From: JADKCL01 sp046050405
GTDB lineage: Bacteria; Bacteroidota; Bacteroidia; J057; JADKCL01
Reading direction: 5' to 3'
NCBI GenBank assembly: GCA_046050405.1
Contig: JBJOPY010000174.1
Span: 1-6,468 of the forward strand
DNA length: 6,468 nucleotides
In this document: piece by piece, positions 1 through 5,896 of the stretch
How positions within the stretch are numbered: the first letter of the stretch is position 1
Layout: the number at the start of each line of letters is the position of its first letter
Made by a program: the position numbers and the translations under genes
Notes under the pieces: generated by a model
Databases searched by the model: none
Told to the model about the DNA's origin: nothing
The model's input: only the letters and a program-made list of their open reading frames with translations

Positions 1-717
1 GGAGCGGTGCGGGGGCGTATCGAATCGCATTTCTCCCGTGAACGCCAACGTGGCGATGTTATAGGCCCTGGGTACGGGAATCCAGCAGGAGTTCTCGTTG
101 CACTTGAGATTGTTGCGCGAGAAGTTGATCCGCCAGTGGTCGATGCCTTCATTGAACCGGAGCGTCTGGAAGGGGATCGCCATCTCAGCCTCCCAGCGGT
201 CGGGAAACTGTGTCACCTCGGAAAACCACTTGTTGTCCCAGCTCGTCGTGACACCGGACGAACCGCCGCCTTCGATGATGCCTTCCCGTTGCACACCCAA
301 TGGGGAGACGGTGAAGTTGAAGCCATTCGTCTTGTCGTCATAGGGATCGATGTAAACCCCGAAGGCATCCGTCACGGGATAGGAGAAGTCGCGCTTGAGG
401 GATTGCACGATGTAGGTTCCGGCTTTGTCGTCCCAGCACACCGCACTGATGTACAGGAAATGGTCGCTGTACGTGACACGGACATCGGTGCGCGAGATCG
501 CTGCTGCCGTATCGTAGGGGAACTGCTGCACGAAATCGGTCGCGACCTCCGCTGTTTTCCAGTCGGGCTCCTCTACCCTGCCATCGATGACGATTGGCGA
601 CGTGGCTTTGTGGACTTGCAGGGATTTGGAGGATGCGGCTGAGTCGGCCTGGCCGACCATCCATGCCGGATTGCAGAGTACAGCGGCGGCGAACAATGAT
701 GACAGCGATGCTTTCAC
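1..717 (-). CDS. Exported CBM9-like / DUF5916-type protein, N-terminal part (3' end beyond window)
   Basis: This frame is open from a GTG at 715-717 to the window edge, giving 239 codons with no stop. The start KASLSSLFAAAVLC followed by a small-residue stretch to about residue 28 looks like a Sec signal peptide; the cysteine at 15 is not in a convincing lipobox. Residues about 41-235 match my recollection of the CBM9-like domain that begins DUF5916 proteins: IDGRVEEPDWKTAE (44-57), TDVRVTYSDHFLYISAVCWD (78-97), DAFGVYIDPYDDKTNGFNF (117-135), WEAEMAIPFQTLRF (175-188) and HWRINFSRNN (194-203). In Bacteroidota such proteins usually continue for several hundred residues into a predicted outer-membrane C-terminal part, which is not visible here. 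The function is unproven; carbohydrate binding is only implied by the fold. GTG is chosen because the nearby ATG at 737-739 is out of frame and stops after two codons, and because it places the signal peptide at the N-terminus. It lies 31 bases downstream of the transporter gene and may share its transcript. A longer open frame on the plus strand (7-642) is its shadow. Confidence 0.82.
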   Translation of the reverse strand, partial: MKASLSSLFAAAVLCNPAWMVGQADSAASSKSLQVHKATSPIVIDGRVEEPDWKTAEVATDFVQQFPYDTAAAISRTDVRVTYSDHFLYISAVCWDDKAGTYIVQSLKRDFSYPVTDAFGVYIDPYDDKTNGFNFTVSPLGVQREGIIEGGGSSGVTTSWDNKWFSEVTQFPDRWEAEMAIPFQTLRFNEGIDHWRINFSRNNLKCNENSCWIPVPRAYNIATLAFTGEMRFDTPPHRS

Positions 718-748
718 GGAGGCAGCGAAATTAGCGCATGAGAGGCGA

Positions 749-1639
749 TCAGGATTCTGGTTCCTTGCCGTAGGCCTTGGCGAGGAACGGGTGCAAGAAC
801 ACCGAGAGGAGGATCACTGCCGCCCCGATGTAGAAGCCCAGGTTGAGCTCATTGCCATCCTCCAGGACAAAATAGGCAATCACCATCGTATAGACAGGCT
901 CCAGGCTGATGGTGAGGTTTACGCTGAAGGCCGGGAGTATACGCAGGGCTCGGAGAGTGATCACGTAGGCAAACGACGTGCAGGCAAAGGCCAGGATCGC
1001 GAGGTAAAGCCAGTCCAATTTCACAGGCCAGAAGGCCATGCCGGGCGTGAATCCATAGTACAATGGAGCGGCAATGCTCAGGAGAAGGAATCCTGATCCC
1101 AGCTCTACCATGGTCATGGTAAGCGGATTGTACTTTCCGACAAGGTCTTTGTTCAGGATGCTGAAGATCGCCGCCACGGCGGCCGAGAATAACGCCACGA
1201 GGATCCCGGCAATCTGGAAGTCCGTGCTGCCAACCACCAGTGCGACCCCGGGCACGATCGCCGATCCCAGGAGCAGCTCGAACGCCCTGAACTTTCGCCG
1301 CCTGATGATCGGCTCCATCAAGGCTGTAAAGAATGTGGCGCTGGCCAGCATGGCCAGGGTCACAGAGGCATTCGTGAGGGCGATCGCGACAAAGAAAGTC
1401 ACCCAATGGATCGCCACCAGGATTCCGACCCCCATCATTTTCGCCATGACCCTTTTATCGAGCCTTCGCATGTCCGGCAGCACGCCCGGCCAGAAGAGGA
1501 ACGTGAGGACGGTGAGACCCATTCTCCACCAAACCAGGGTTGGCTTCGGGATGGAAATGAGGTCACCCAGGATGCCGGTCAAGCCATATAACAGGACTGC
1601 CGTATGAATCTGCAGGTAGGCGCGGGGACGTGGATCCAT
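749..1639 (-). CDS. EamA/DMT-family inner-membrane transporter
   Basis: The 296-residue protein has the length and hydrophobic pattern of a ten-helix drug/metabolite transporter made of two EamA repeats. Helices are visible at about 12-30, 36-52, 68-88, 92-110, 121-137, 143-162, 174-192, 209-227, 233-258 and 268-285. Each half carries the 'EP' signature of the repeat: ALMEPII near 107-112 and SLEPVY near 245-250. Basic residues cluster in the loop at 113-118 (RRRKFR). The motifs VWWRMGLT, IHWVTFFVAIALTNASVTLA and FAYVITLRALR are typical of Bacteroidota EamA transporters. The family moves small metabolites such as amino acids, but the substrate cannot be read from sequence. There is no Shine-Dalgarno before the ATG, as expected in Bacteroidota. 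It is divergent from the M16 genes and is followed 31 bases later by the CBM9-like gene on the same strand, so the two may be co-transcribed. Confidence 0.9.
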   Translation of the reverse strand: MDPRPRAYLQIHTAVLLYGLTGILGDLISIPKPTLVWWRMGLTVLTFLFWPGVLPDMRRLDKRVMAKMMGVGILVAIHWVTFFVAIALTNASVTLAMLASATFFTALMEPIIRRRKFRAFELLLGSAIVPGVALVVGSTDFQIAGILVALFSAAVAAIFSILNKDLVGKYNPLTMTMVELGSGFLLLSIAAPLYYGFTPGMAFWPVKLDWLYLAILAFACTSFAYVITLRALRILPAFSVNLTISLEPVYTMVIAYFVLEDGNELNLGFYIGAAVILLSVFLHPFLAKAYGKEPES

Positions 1640-1715
1640 ATTGGGCAGTGAATATAGCCGCGCATCCCGGATTATTCACCGAACCGCCGTGTTGTTTTCC
1701 TCCTGCAGGGACATC

Positions 1716-1746
1716 GTGAATCCTGGCAGTGCCTCCCGGGATTCAT
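1716..1746. repeat. Imperfect inverted repeat (11-bp stem, 9-base loop)
   Basis: The arm at 1716-1726 (GTGAATCCTGG) pairs with 1736-1746 (CCGGGATTCAT) over 11 positions, nine Watson-Crick and two G-T, leaving the loop CAGTGCCTC. It is the longest hairpin I found outside coding sequence in this window. It lies between divergent genes, about 77 bases from the transporter start and 140 from the M16 start. No T-tract follows on either strand, so a classical intrinsic terminator is unlikely. It could be an operator for a dimeric regulator, a structured leader of the transporter mRNA, or chance. Confidence 0.5.
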
Positions 1747-1796
1747 CGCGACGCATAGTAGGGACAGCAGCCCGCTTCTTCCATCTCCGGGAAGGC

Positions 1797-1827
1797 TTCG
1801 CATTGTGATGATTCCTGACTATTTTTG
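1797..1827 (+). promoter_or_regulatory. Putative Bacteroidota-type promoter for the M16 gene pair
   Basis: TATTTTTG at 1820-1827 matches the Bacteroidota -7 consensus TAnnTTTG exactly. Nineteen bases upstream, TTCG at 1797-1800 differs from the -33 TTTG element by one base. Transcription would begin near 1833-1836, leaving a leader of about 50 bases before the ATG at 1887. That supports 1887 over the earlier in-frame ATG at 1833, which would lie at or before the transcript start. The -7 match is seen directly; promoter activity is inferred. Confidence 0.45.
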
Positions 1828-1886
1828 CAGCCTTGCTTTGGTTCTCAGTACCACTCGTACGTAACGTCTCATCTTGGTTTTCCCGA

Positions 1887-3140
1887 ATGTCTCCCATCGT
1901 CTTTCACACTTTTTTCCTCCCGAATGGCCTCAAGGTTATTGTGCATGAGGACCACTCCATCGCCACGGCTGTCATCAACATCCTCTACCGCGTCGGGGCT
2001 CGTGACGAGTCTCCGGCGAAAACCGGGTTCGCCCACTTGTTTGAGCATTTGATGTTCGGGGGGAGCAAGCACATCCCCGACTACGACAAGCACCTTCAAA
2101 TGGTAGGTGGCGAAAACAATGCCTTCACTACCAATGACATCACCAACTATTACCTGTCCTTGCCGTCAAACCAGATCGAGACGGGGTTCTGGCTGGAGAG
2201 TGACCGGATGCTGGAGCTTGATTTCTCACAAAAAAGCCTCGACATTCAGAAAAGTGTCGTGACCGAGGAGTTCAAGCAACGCTATCTGAACAAACCCTAC
2301 GGTGATGCCCACTTGATTTTGCGCGGGTTGCACTTCACCACACACCCCTATCGCTGGCCGACCATCGGGAAGGAGATTTCACACATCGAGAAAGCAACCT
2401 TGGACGACGTCAAGGAATTCTTCTTCGGGTTCTACGCCCCGAACAATGCCACGGTGGTCGTCGCAGGAAATGTGACCGTCCCTCATGTGAGGGAGCTCGC
2501 GGAGAAATGGTTCGGGGACATCCCGCGCAGGGAGCTGCGCCTGAAACCCCTGCCCGTGGAGCCGCCACAGACGGAGGCACGGATGCAAACCGTCCATAGG
2601 GACGTGCCTTTTCCTGCAGTGTACAAAATGTACCATATCCCCGCCAAGAACGGGAGCGGTTACTTCGCGGCAGACATGCTTTCGGACATCCTCAGCAGTG
2701 GAAAGGCAGGGCACCTTTACCAACACATGGTCAAGGAAAAGCAGGTCGCCACATCCGTCCGTGCATTTTCCTGGGGTGCACATGACCCGGGGGCGCTCAG
2801 CATCGACGGAACGCTCGCCAAGGGAAAGACCGTGGAGGAATATGAATCAGCATTGCAGGAGGTGCTGGATGGCTTGCTCATCGTCAGCGAGGACGAAGTG
2901 CAACGTGTGAAGAACAGCATCGAGAGCCAATATGTCATGGACCGTGTCACACTCTTGAACAAGGCGATGAACCTGGCGATCTGCGATTCCCTCGGCGACC
3001 CCAACCTCGTCAACACTTCGTTGGATCAGTACCTTTCCTTGGAGCCTGCAGACCTTGTCAAAGCCACCCGGGCCTATCTGCGGCCCGAGAACTGTTCAAC
3101 ACTTTATTACCTTCCCTCGAATTTAAAAGCTCATGCCTGA
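1887..3140 (+). CDS. M16 metallopeptidase, catalytic (zinc-binding) subunit
   Basis: This 417-residue protein has the length of a single-chain M16B (processing-peptidase-like) subunit with two roughly equal halves. The inverted zinc motif is intact: HLFEH at residues 50-54 gives His50, catalytic Glu53 and His54. The third ligand is expected 74 residues later in VVTEEFKQR, most likely Glu128. The N-terminal NGLKVIVHEDH...VGARDE...TGFAHLFEHLMFGGS and the segment FYAPNNATVVVAGNV (about 189-203) are typical of the family. In the C-terminal half, the position of the usual substrate-binding Arg/Tyr pair reads MVKEKQVATSV, so that pair appears lost. No signal peptide is visible, so a cytosolic location is inferred. 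The family cleaves small or unfolded peptides; the substrate is unknown. The ATG at 1887 is preferred over an in-frame ATG at 1833 because family similarity begins right after it and the promoter candidate lies at 1797-1827. It overlaps the next M16 gene by eight bases. Confidence 0.9.
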   Translation: MSPIVFHTFFLPNGLKVIVHEDHSIATAVINILYRVGARDESPAKTGFAHLFEHLMFGGSKHIPDYDKHLQMVGGENNAFTTNDITNYYLSLPSNQIETGFWLESDRMLELDFSQKSLDIQKSVVTEEFKQRYLNKPYGDAHLILRGLHFTTHPYRWPTIGKEISHIEKATLDDVKEFFFGFYAPNNATVVVAGNVTVPHVRELAEKWFGDIPRRELRLKPLPVEPPQTEARMQTVHRDVPFPAVYKMYHIPAKNGSGYFAADMLSDILSSGKAGHLYQHMVKEKQVATSVRAFSWGAHDPGALSIDGTLAKGKTVEEYESALQEVLDGLLIVSEDEVQRVKNSIESQYVMDRVTLLNKAMNLAICDSLGDPNLVNTSLDQYLSLEPADLVKATRAYLRPENCSTLYYLPSNLKAHA

Positions 3141-4431
3141 CCGTAGCCTGCCGCCATCCCCGGCGAAGCTGGAGAGAATCCTCTTTCCACAAGTACGCAT
3201 CGCCCACCTTTCCAATGGCATCCCTGTCTATCTCCTTCCATTTGGAACCCAGGAAATCCTGGAGCTGAGCGCATTGTTTCCTGCCGGGAAGAGTTTCGAG
3301 ACAGCGGCCTCGGTGGCAAGCTTCACCGCAAAGATGATCCAGGAGGGGACGCTGCACAGGAACAGCCTGGAATTTGCAAGGGCAGTCGATCGGTTCGGTG
3401 CCTTCATCCATGTGGATTCAGGCTACGAGGCCGCCTCCGTGGGGCTGACTTCCTTGGCGAAGCACATTCCATCCACCGTTCCACTCTGGGCGGAAATGAT
3501 CATGGAGCCTGCCTTTCCTTCCGAAGAACTTGAAAAGCTGCGTGAACGCACGATGCAGCACCTTGATGTGGAGGAGCAGAAGACCAGCTACGTGGCACGC
3601 AGGGAGTTCAACAAACTCCTCTTCGGGGCGCATCACCCCTATGGTTCCTCCTCCGAAAAGCCCGACATCGCGGATATACGGCAGGAGCAGCTTCAAGAAT
3701 TCCATGCAAGGTACTTCCATCCCTTGAATGCCACCGTGGTGGCGACCGGTAGATTTGATGAGCGGCAGCTTCTTCAATCGCTCGAATCCACCATCGGGCA
3801 GGCCCGCCAGGGCGACCCCGGCCAGAGGGTTTCCCTGGCGGGGGCACAGCAAGCCTGGGACGCTCCTGCGCCTGCAAACGGCTTGCACAGTTTTGCAAAA
3901 CCAGAGGCCATGCAGGCAACGGTCAGGGTCGGGCATCTCGCATTTGCCAGGAGCCACCCCGATTACTATCCGATGCAGGTGGTGAATACCATCTTCGGGG
4001 GCTATTTCGGGTCGCGGCTCATGAACAACATCCGCGAGGAAAAAGGCTACACCTATGGAATCTCCTCCGCTTGGCTCGCCATGAAATACGACGGCCTATT
4101 TGTGATCCAGGCCGATGTCAGCAACGCGTACACCCATGACACCCTTTCCGAGATCAGGAAGGAAATGTCGCTGCTCATTGAAAGGGGGGTCACCCCCGAG
4201 GAGCTGGACCTGGTACGAAATTACACCCTCGGAAAATCTGCATCTGGCCGGGAAACGCCGTCACAGCTGCAAGGCTTGATCCAGAATGCGCTGGTCAATG
4301 ACTTTGACTTCACGGAAATGGACCGCAGGTTCGATGTGGTGATGGCACTCACCCCCGGGGACATCCAGCGCCTTGCAGGTCAATACCTACGGCCGGACGA
4401 TTTGCTGGAAGTCGTTTGCGGAAAGATTTAA
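3133..4431 (+). CDS. M16 family protein, non-catalytic partner subunit (no HxxEH)
   Basis: The 432-residue protein has M16 architecture but no zinc site: where HxxEH should lie, after the NGIPVYLLP strand, the sequence reads ASFTAKMIQEGT (62-73). Other family features remain, including FGAHHPYG (164-171), the FHPLNATVVATGRFD strand (195-209) and the C-terminal signature FGSRLMNNIREEKGYTYG (292-309), with Arg301 and Tyr308 as the R-x6-Y substrate-binding pair. This matches the non-catalytic partner of heterodimeric M16B peptidases, such as alpha mitochondrial processing peptidase or the reported two-subunit enzyme of Sphingomonas sp. A1. Its start overlaps the end of the catalytic gene by eight bases (ATGCCTGA), which predicts coupled translation and balanced amounts. 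The start is preceded by an A/T-rich AATTTAAAAG, with no Shine-Dalgarno, a pattern common in Bacteroidota. No signal peptide is visible. Family assignment is firm; heterodimer formation is inferred. Confidence 0.9.
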   Translation: MPDRSLPPSPAKLERILFPQVRIAHLSNGIPVYLLPFGTQEILELSALFPAGKSFETAASVASFTAKMIQEGTLHRNSLEFARAVDRFGAFIHVDSGYEAASVGLTSLAKHIPSTVPLWAEMIMEPAFPSEELEKLRERTMQHLDVEEQKTSYVARREFNKLLFGAHHPYGSSSEKPDIADIRQEQLQEFHARYFHPLNATVVATGRFDERQLLQSLESTIGQARQGDPGQRVSLAGAQQAWDAPAPANGLHSFAKPEAMQATVRVGHLAFARSHPDYYPMQVVNTIFGGYFGSRLMNNIREEKGYTYGISSAWLAMKYDGLFVIQADVSNAYTHDTLSEIRKEMSLLIERGVTPEELDLVRNYTLGKSASGRETPSQLQGLIQNALVNDFDFTEMDRRFDVVMALTPGDIQRLAGQYLRPDDLLEVVCGKI

Positions 4432-4444
4432 GTCGGGCAACGAA

Positions 4445-4469
4445 GCCTTGCGGATGGGCTCCGAAAGGC
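4445..4469. terminator. Hairpin at convergent gene junction, possible bidirectional terminator
   Basis: GCCTT (4445-4449) pairs with AAGGC (4465-4469), and inside it, after one G/A mismatch, CGGA (4451-4454) pairs with TCCG (4460-4463) around the loop TGGGC. It sits 14 bases after the second M16 stop and ends two bases before the lipoprotein stop on the other strand, where a terminator for both genes is expected. Neither side has a clear T-tract, so efficient intrinsic termination is uncertain; it may instead stabilise mRNA 3' ends. Confidence 0.4.
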
Positions 4470-4471
4470 CG

Positions 4472-4966
4472 TCAGTCTGCCGTCCATTTCAAGGTTTCCT
4501 CGCCCCATTCGGTCTTTCGCATCGACGTGGCGACCTGGCTGCGGAGGGTCTCCGTGGATGTGACGGCATCCACGCCGCCATCCAACAGGGATACATCCGT
4601 GGACACAAGTGTCGAGCCATCCATGTGATAGTAGTAATGGTAGTACTTGTCCTCTTGGTCTGGTTTCAAGTAGAAGAAATTCTTTCCCTCCACCGTCGTG
4701 ACCCAGGCCTCAAATTTGTCCGTCTCCAAGGCATACATTTCCCCGCGTTCCAGTACCTCCACAGTATAACTGTTGTCTTGTCCCTTGTCAATTTTAACTC
4801 GCCTGACTTCACTGTCTTCGGAGGCACAGTGCCAGGTACCTAGCAAGGCCTTGTCGATTTTTTCCTTTCCAGGTTCACCCAGGGGGTACGACAATCCGAC
4901 CGGGCAACCCATCATCAGAAGGATCACGACGGAGAAAATGATGGGTAGATAATGTTTAGCTTTCAT
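4472..4966 (-). CDS. Small putative lipoprotein of unknown function
   Basis: I do not recognise a named family. The 164-residue protein begins MKAKHYLPIIFSVVILLMMGC, a lipoprotein signal peptide with basic residues, a hydrophobic core and a lipobox LMMGC placing the lipidated cysteine at 21. No aspartate follows at +2, so transport to the outer membrane is possible. The mature part starts with LLGTWHC (41-47), a pattern seen at the beginning of small lipocalin-like beta-barrel lipoproteins, and continues as alternating, probably beta-rich sequence with AWVTTVEGKNFFYLKP (87-102) and an aromatic/histidine-rich KYYHYYYH (107-114). The last 40 residues contain GGVDAVTSTETLRSQVATSM, probably helical. 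The ATG at 4964-4966 is chosen because it puts the signal peptide first; an earlier in-frame ATG at 5021-5023 would add 19 residues and lies inside the upstream hairpin. It is 68 bases downstream of the dehydrogenase gene, with a hairpin between, so it may be transcribed separately. Confidence 0.75.
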   Translation of the reverse strand: MKAKHYLPIIFSVVILLMMGCPVGLSYPLGEPGKEKIDKALLGTWHCASEDSEVRRVKIDKGQDNSYTVEVLERGEMYALETDKFEAWVTTVEGKNFFYLKPDQEDKYYHYYYHMDGSTLVSTDVSLLDGGVDAVTSTETLRSQVATSMRKTEWGEETLKWTAD

Positions 4967-5000
4967 GGGAATCTTCAAGGATGATACAAACGACCAACGA

Positions 5001-5024
5001 GGTGCTGCTAAAGGGAACAGCACC
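5001..5024 (-). terminator. Hairpin after the dehydrogenase gene, possible terminator or attenuator
   Basis: GGTGCTG (5001-5007) and CAGCACC (5018-5024) form a perfect 7-bp stem with a ten-base loop. On the minus strand it begins 11 bases after the dehydrogenase stop and is followed by TCGTTGGTCGTTTG, which is T-rich but not a continuous T-tract. It could end most transcripts of the pheS-dehydrogenase unit while allowing some read-through into the lipoprotein gene. The pairing is seen; the function is inferred. Confidence 0.45.
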
Positions 5025-5034
5025 GAGATATCGA

Positions 5035-5895
5035 CTATGGATAGGTGTAAAACCCGCGCCCGGCCTTGCGGCCGAAGTGACCTGCGTCCACCATTTGCTG
5101 CTGGATGCGGCTGGGACGGAACTTCTCATCATGGAAAAAGGCCTCATAGAGTGACTTGGTCACCTCATGGTTCGTTTCCACCCCGATCAAATCCATGAGT
5201 TTGAAGGGTCCCATCTTGAAACCGACGTTTTCCAATATGCGGTCAATGGTTTCGTGGTCTGAGACACGCTCTTCCAGTACTTTCAGGCTTTCCAGGTAGT
5301 AGTGGCGCGCCACGCGGTTCACGATGAACCCGGGCTCGTCCTGTGCATGGACGGGCACCTTTCCCATTTGGTGCGCCAGGGCAAAGATCGTGTCCCTCAC
5401 CCAGGCCTCGGTCGCCGCCCCGGAAATCACCTCCACGAGCTTCATGACCGGTGCAGGGTTGAAAAAATGCATCCCGACCAGCCGCCCCGGGAGCCTCATC
5501 CCGGCCCCGATGCGCGTGATGGGAATCGTGCTCGTGTTGCTGGCAATGATGGCATCATCCGCATTGATCTCCTCGATCTCGCGGAGCACCTTTTGCTTCA
5601 GCTCCAGGCTCTCCCGGATGGCCTCCACGATCACGTCGGCCTTGAGGTCGCCGGGGTGGCGCGTCATGACGAGGTTGGACAGCACCTTCTGCTTCGCCGC
5701 CTCCTCCATCTTGCCCCGGCCGATGGAGTCATTCAGAAACTTTTCAAAATAGGCTCCAGCATCCTCAAGCACCTGATGATGAATGTCATACAAGGTCGTT
5801 CTGTAACCAGCCAAGGCTGCGGACAAGGCGATCCCCCGCCCCATGACACCGGCACCGGTCACGGCGATGTGCCGTACGTCTTGAATTGTTTTCAT
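5035..5895 (-). CDS. 3-hydroxyacyl-CoA dehydrogenase (NAD-dependent)
   Basis: This 286-residue protein is a short-form, single-function L-3-hydroxyacyl-CoA dehydrogenase (Hbd/PaaH/FadB-like). It oxidises 3-hydroxyacyl-CoA to 3-ketoacyl-CoA with NAD+, or the reverse, in fatty-acid beta-oxidation, butanoate or phenylacetate metabolism. The N-terminal Rossmann fold shows the dinucleotide loop GAGVMGRG (14-21). The active site has SNTS (119-122), the catalytic His143 in GMHFFNPAPVMKLVEVI and its partner Glu155, and Asn193 in GFIVNR. The spacings His+12 to Glu and His+50 to Asn equal those of the human mitochondrial enzyme. The C-terminal helical dimerisation domain ends in the usual AGHFGRKAGRGFYTYP. 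No fused enoyl-CoA hydratase domain is present. The ATG follows the pheS stop after a single base (TGA-G-ATG), so the two are almost certainly co-transcribed and probably translationally coupled. Which pathway it serves cannot be told from these neighbours. Confidence 0.93.
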   Translation of the reverse strand: MKTIQDVRHIAVTGAGVMGRGIALSAALAGYRTTLYDIHHQVLEDAGAYFEKFLNDSIGRGKMEEAAKQKVLSNLVMTRHPGDLKADVIVEAIRESLELKQKVLREIEEINADDAIIASNTSTIPITRIGAGMRLPGRLVGMHFFNPAPVMKLVEVISGAATEAWVRDTIFALAHQMGKVPVHAQDEPGFIVNRVARHYYLESLKVLEERVSDHETIDRILENVGFKMGPFKLMDLIGVETNHEVTKSLYEAFFHDEKFRPSRIQQQMVDAGHFGRKAGRGFYTYP

Positions 5896-5896
5896 C

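Larger units (their letters stand above)
1640..1886. other. Divergent intergenic region between transporter and M16 genes
   Basis: These 247 bases separate the transporter start (minus strand) from the first M16 start (plus strand) and must carry the signals for both. I see an 11-bp imperfect inverted repeat at 1716-1746, a smaller 5-bp stem at 1778-1782/1790-1794 (CTTCC/GGAAG, seven-base loop), and a rightward promoter candidate at 1797-1827. On the minus strand, TATATTCA just before the transporter ATG is only a weak match to TAnnTTTG. A 73-codon minus-strand frame (1676-1897) crosses the region but has no recognisable domain and overlaps the M16 start, so I do not call it a gene. Confidence 0.6.

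Noticed and set aside
726..733. TAATTTCG on the minus strand, a one-mismatch -7 box before the CBM9-like gene
   Set aside because: No -33 element at 19-base spacing, and it would leave almost no leader before the GTG; the short gap suggests read-through from the transporter gene instead.
587..1096. 169-codon plus-strand frame spanning the transporter/CBM9-like junction
   Set aside because: Highly charged, low-order sequence with no family features; both minus-strand genes beneath it have clear motifs.
1074..1607. 177-codon plus-strand frame opposite the transporter gene
   Set aside because: No recognisable domain or membrane pattern, and antisense to a complete EamA transporter.
1833..1886. 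N-terminal extension of the first M16 protein (MLWFSVPLVRNVSSWFSR)
   Set aside because: It could pass for a short signal peptide, but it is a poor one, lies before the family's usual start and would begin at the predicted transcription start; ATG 1887 is preferred.
1676..1897. 73-codon minus-strand frame in the divergent intergenic region
   Set aside because: Basic, polar composition with no domain; overlaps the M16 start and crosses the hairpin and promoter candidate.
4987..4994. GTCGTTTG on the minus strand as a -7 box for the lipoprotein gene
   Set aside because: The two most conserved bases (TA) are absent and no upstream element is visible.
4967..5023. N-terminal extension of the lipoprotein
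   Set aside because: It would bury the lipoprotein signal peptide 19 residues inside the protein, and the earlier ATG lies in the hairpin.
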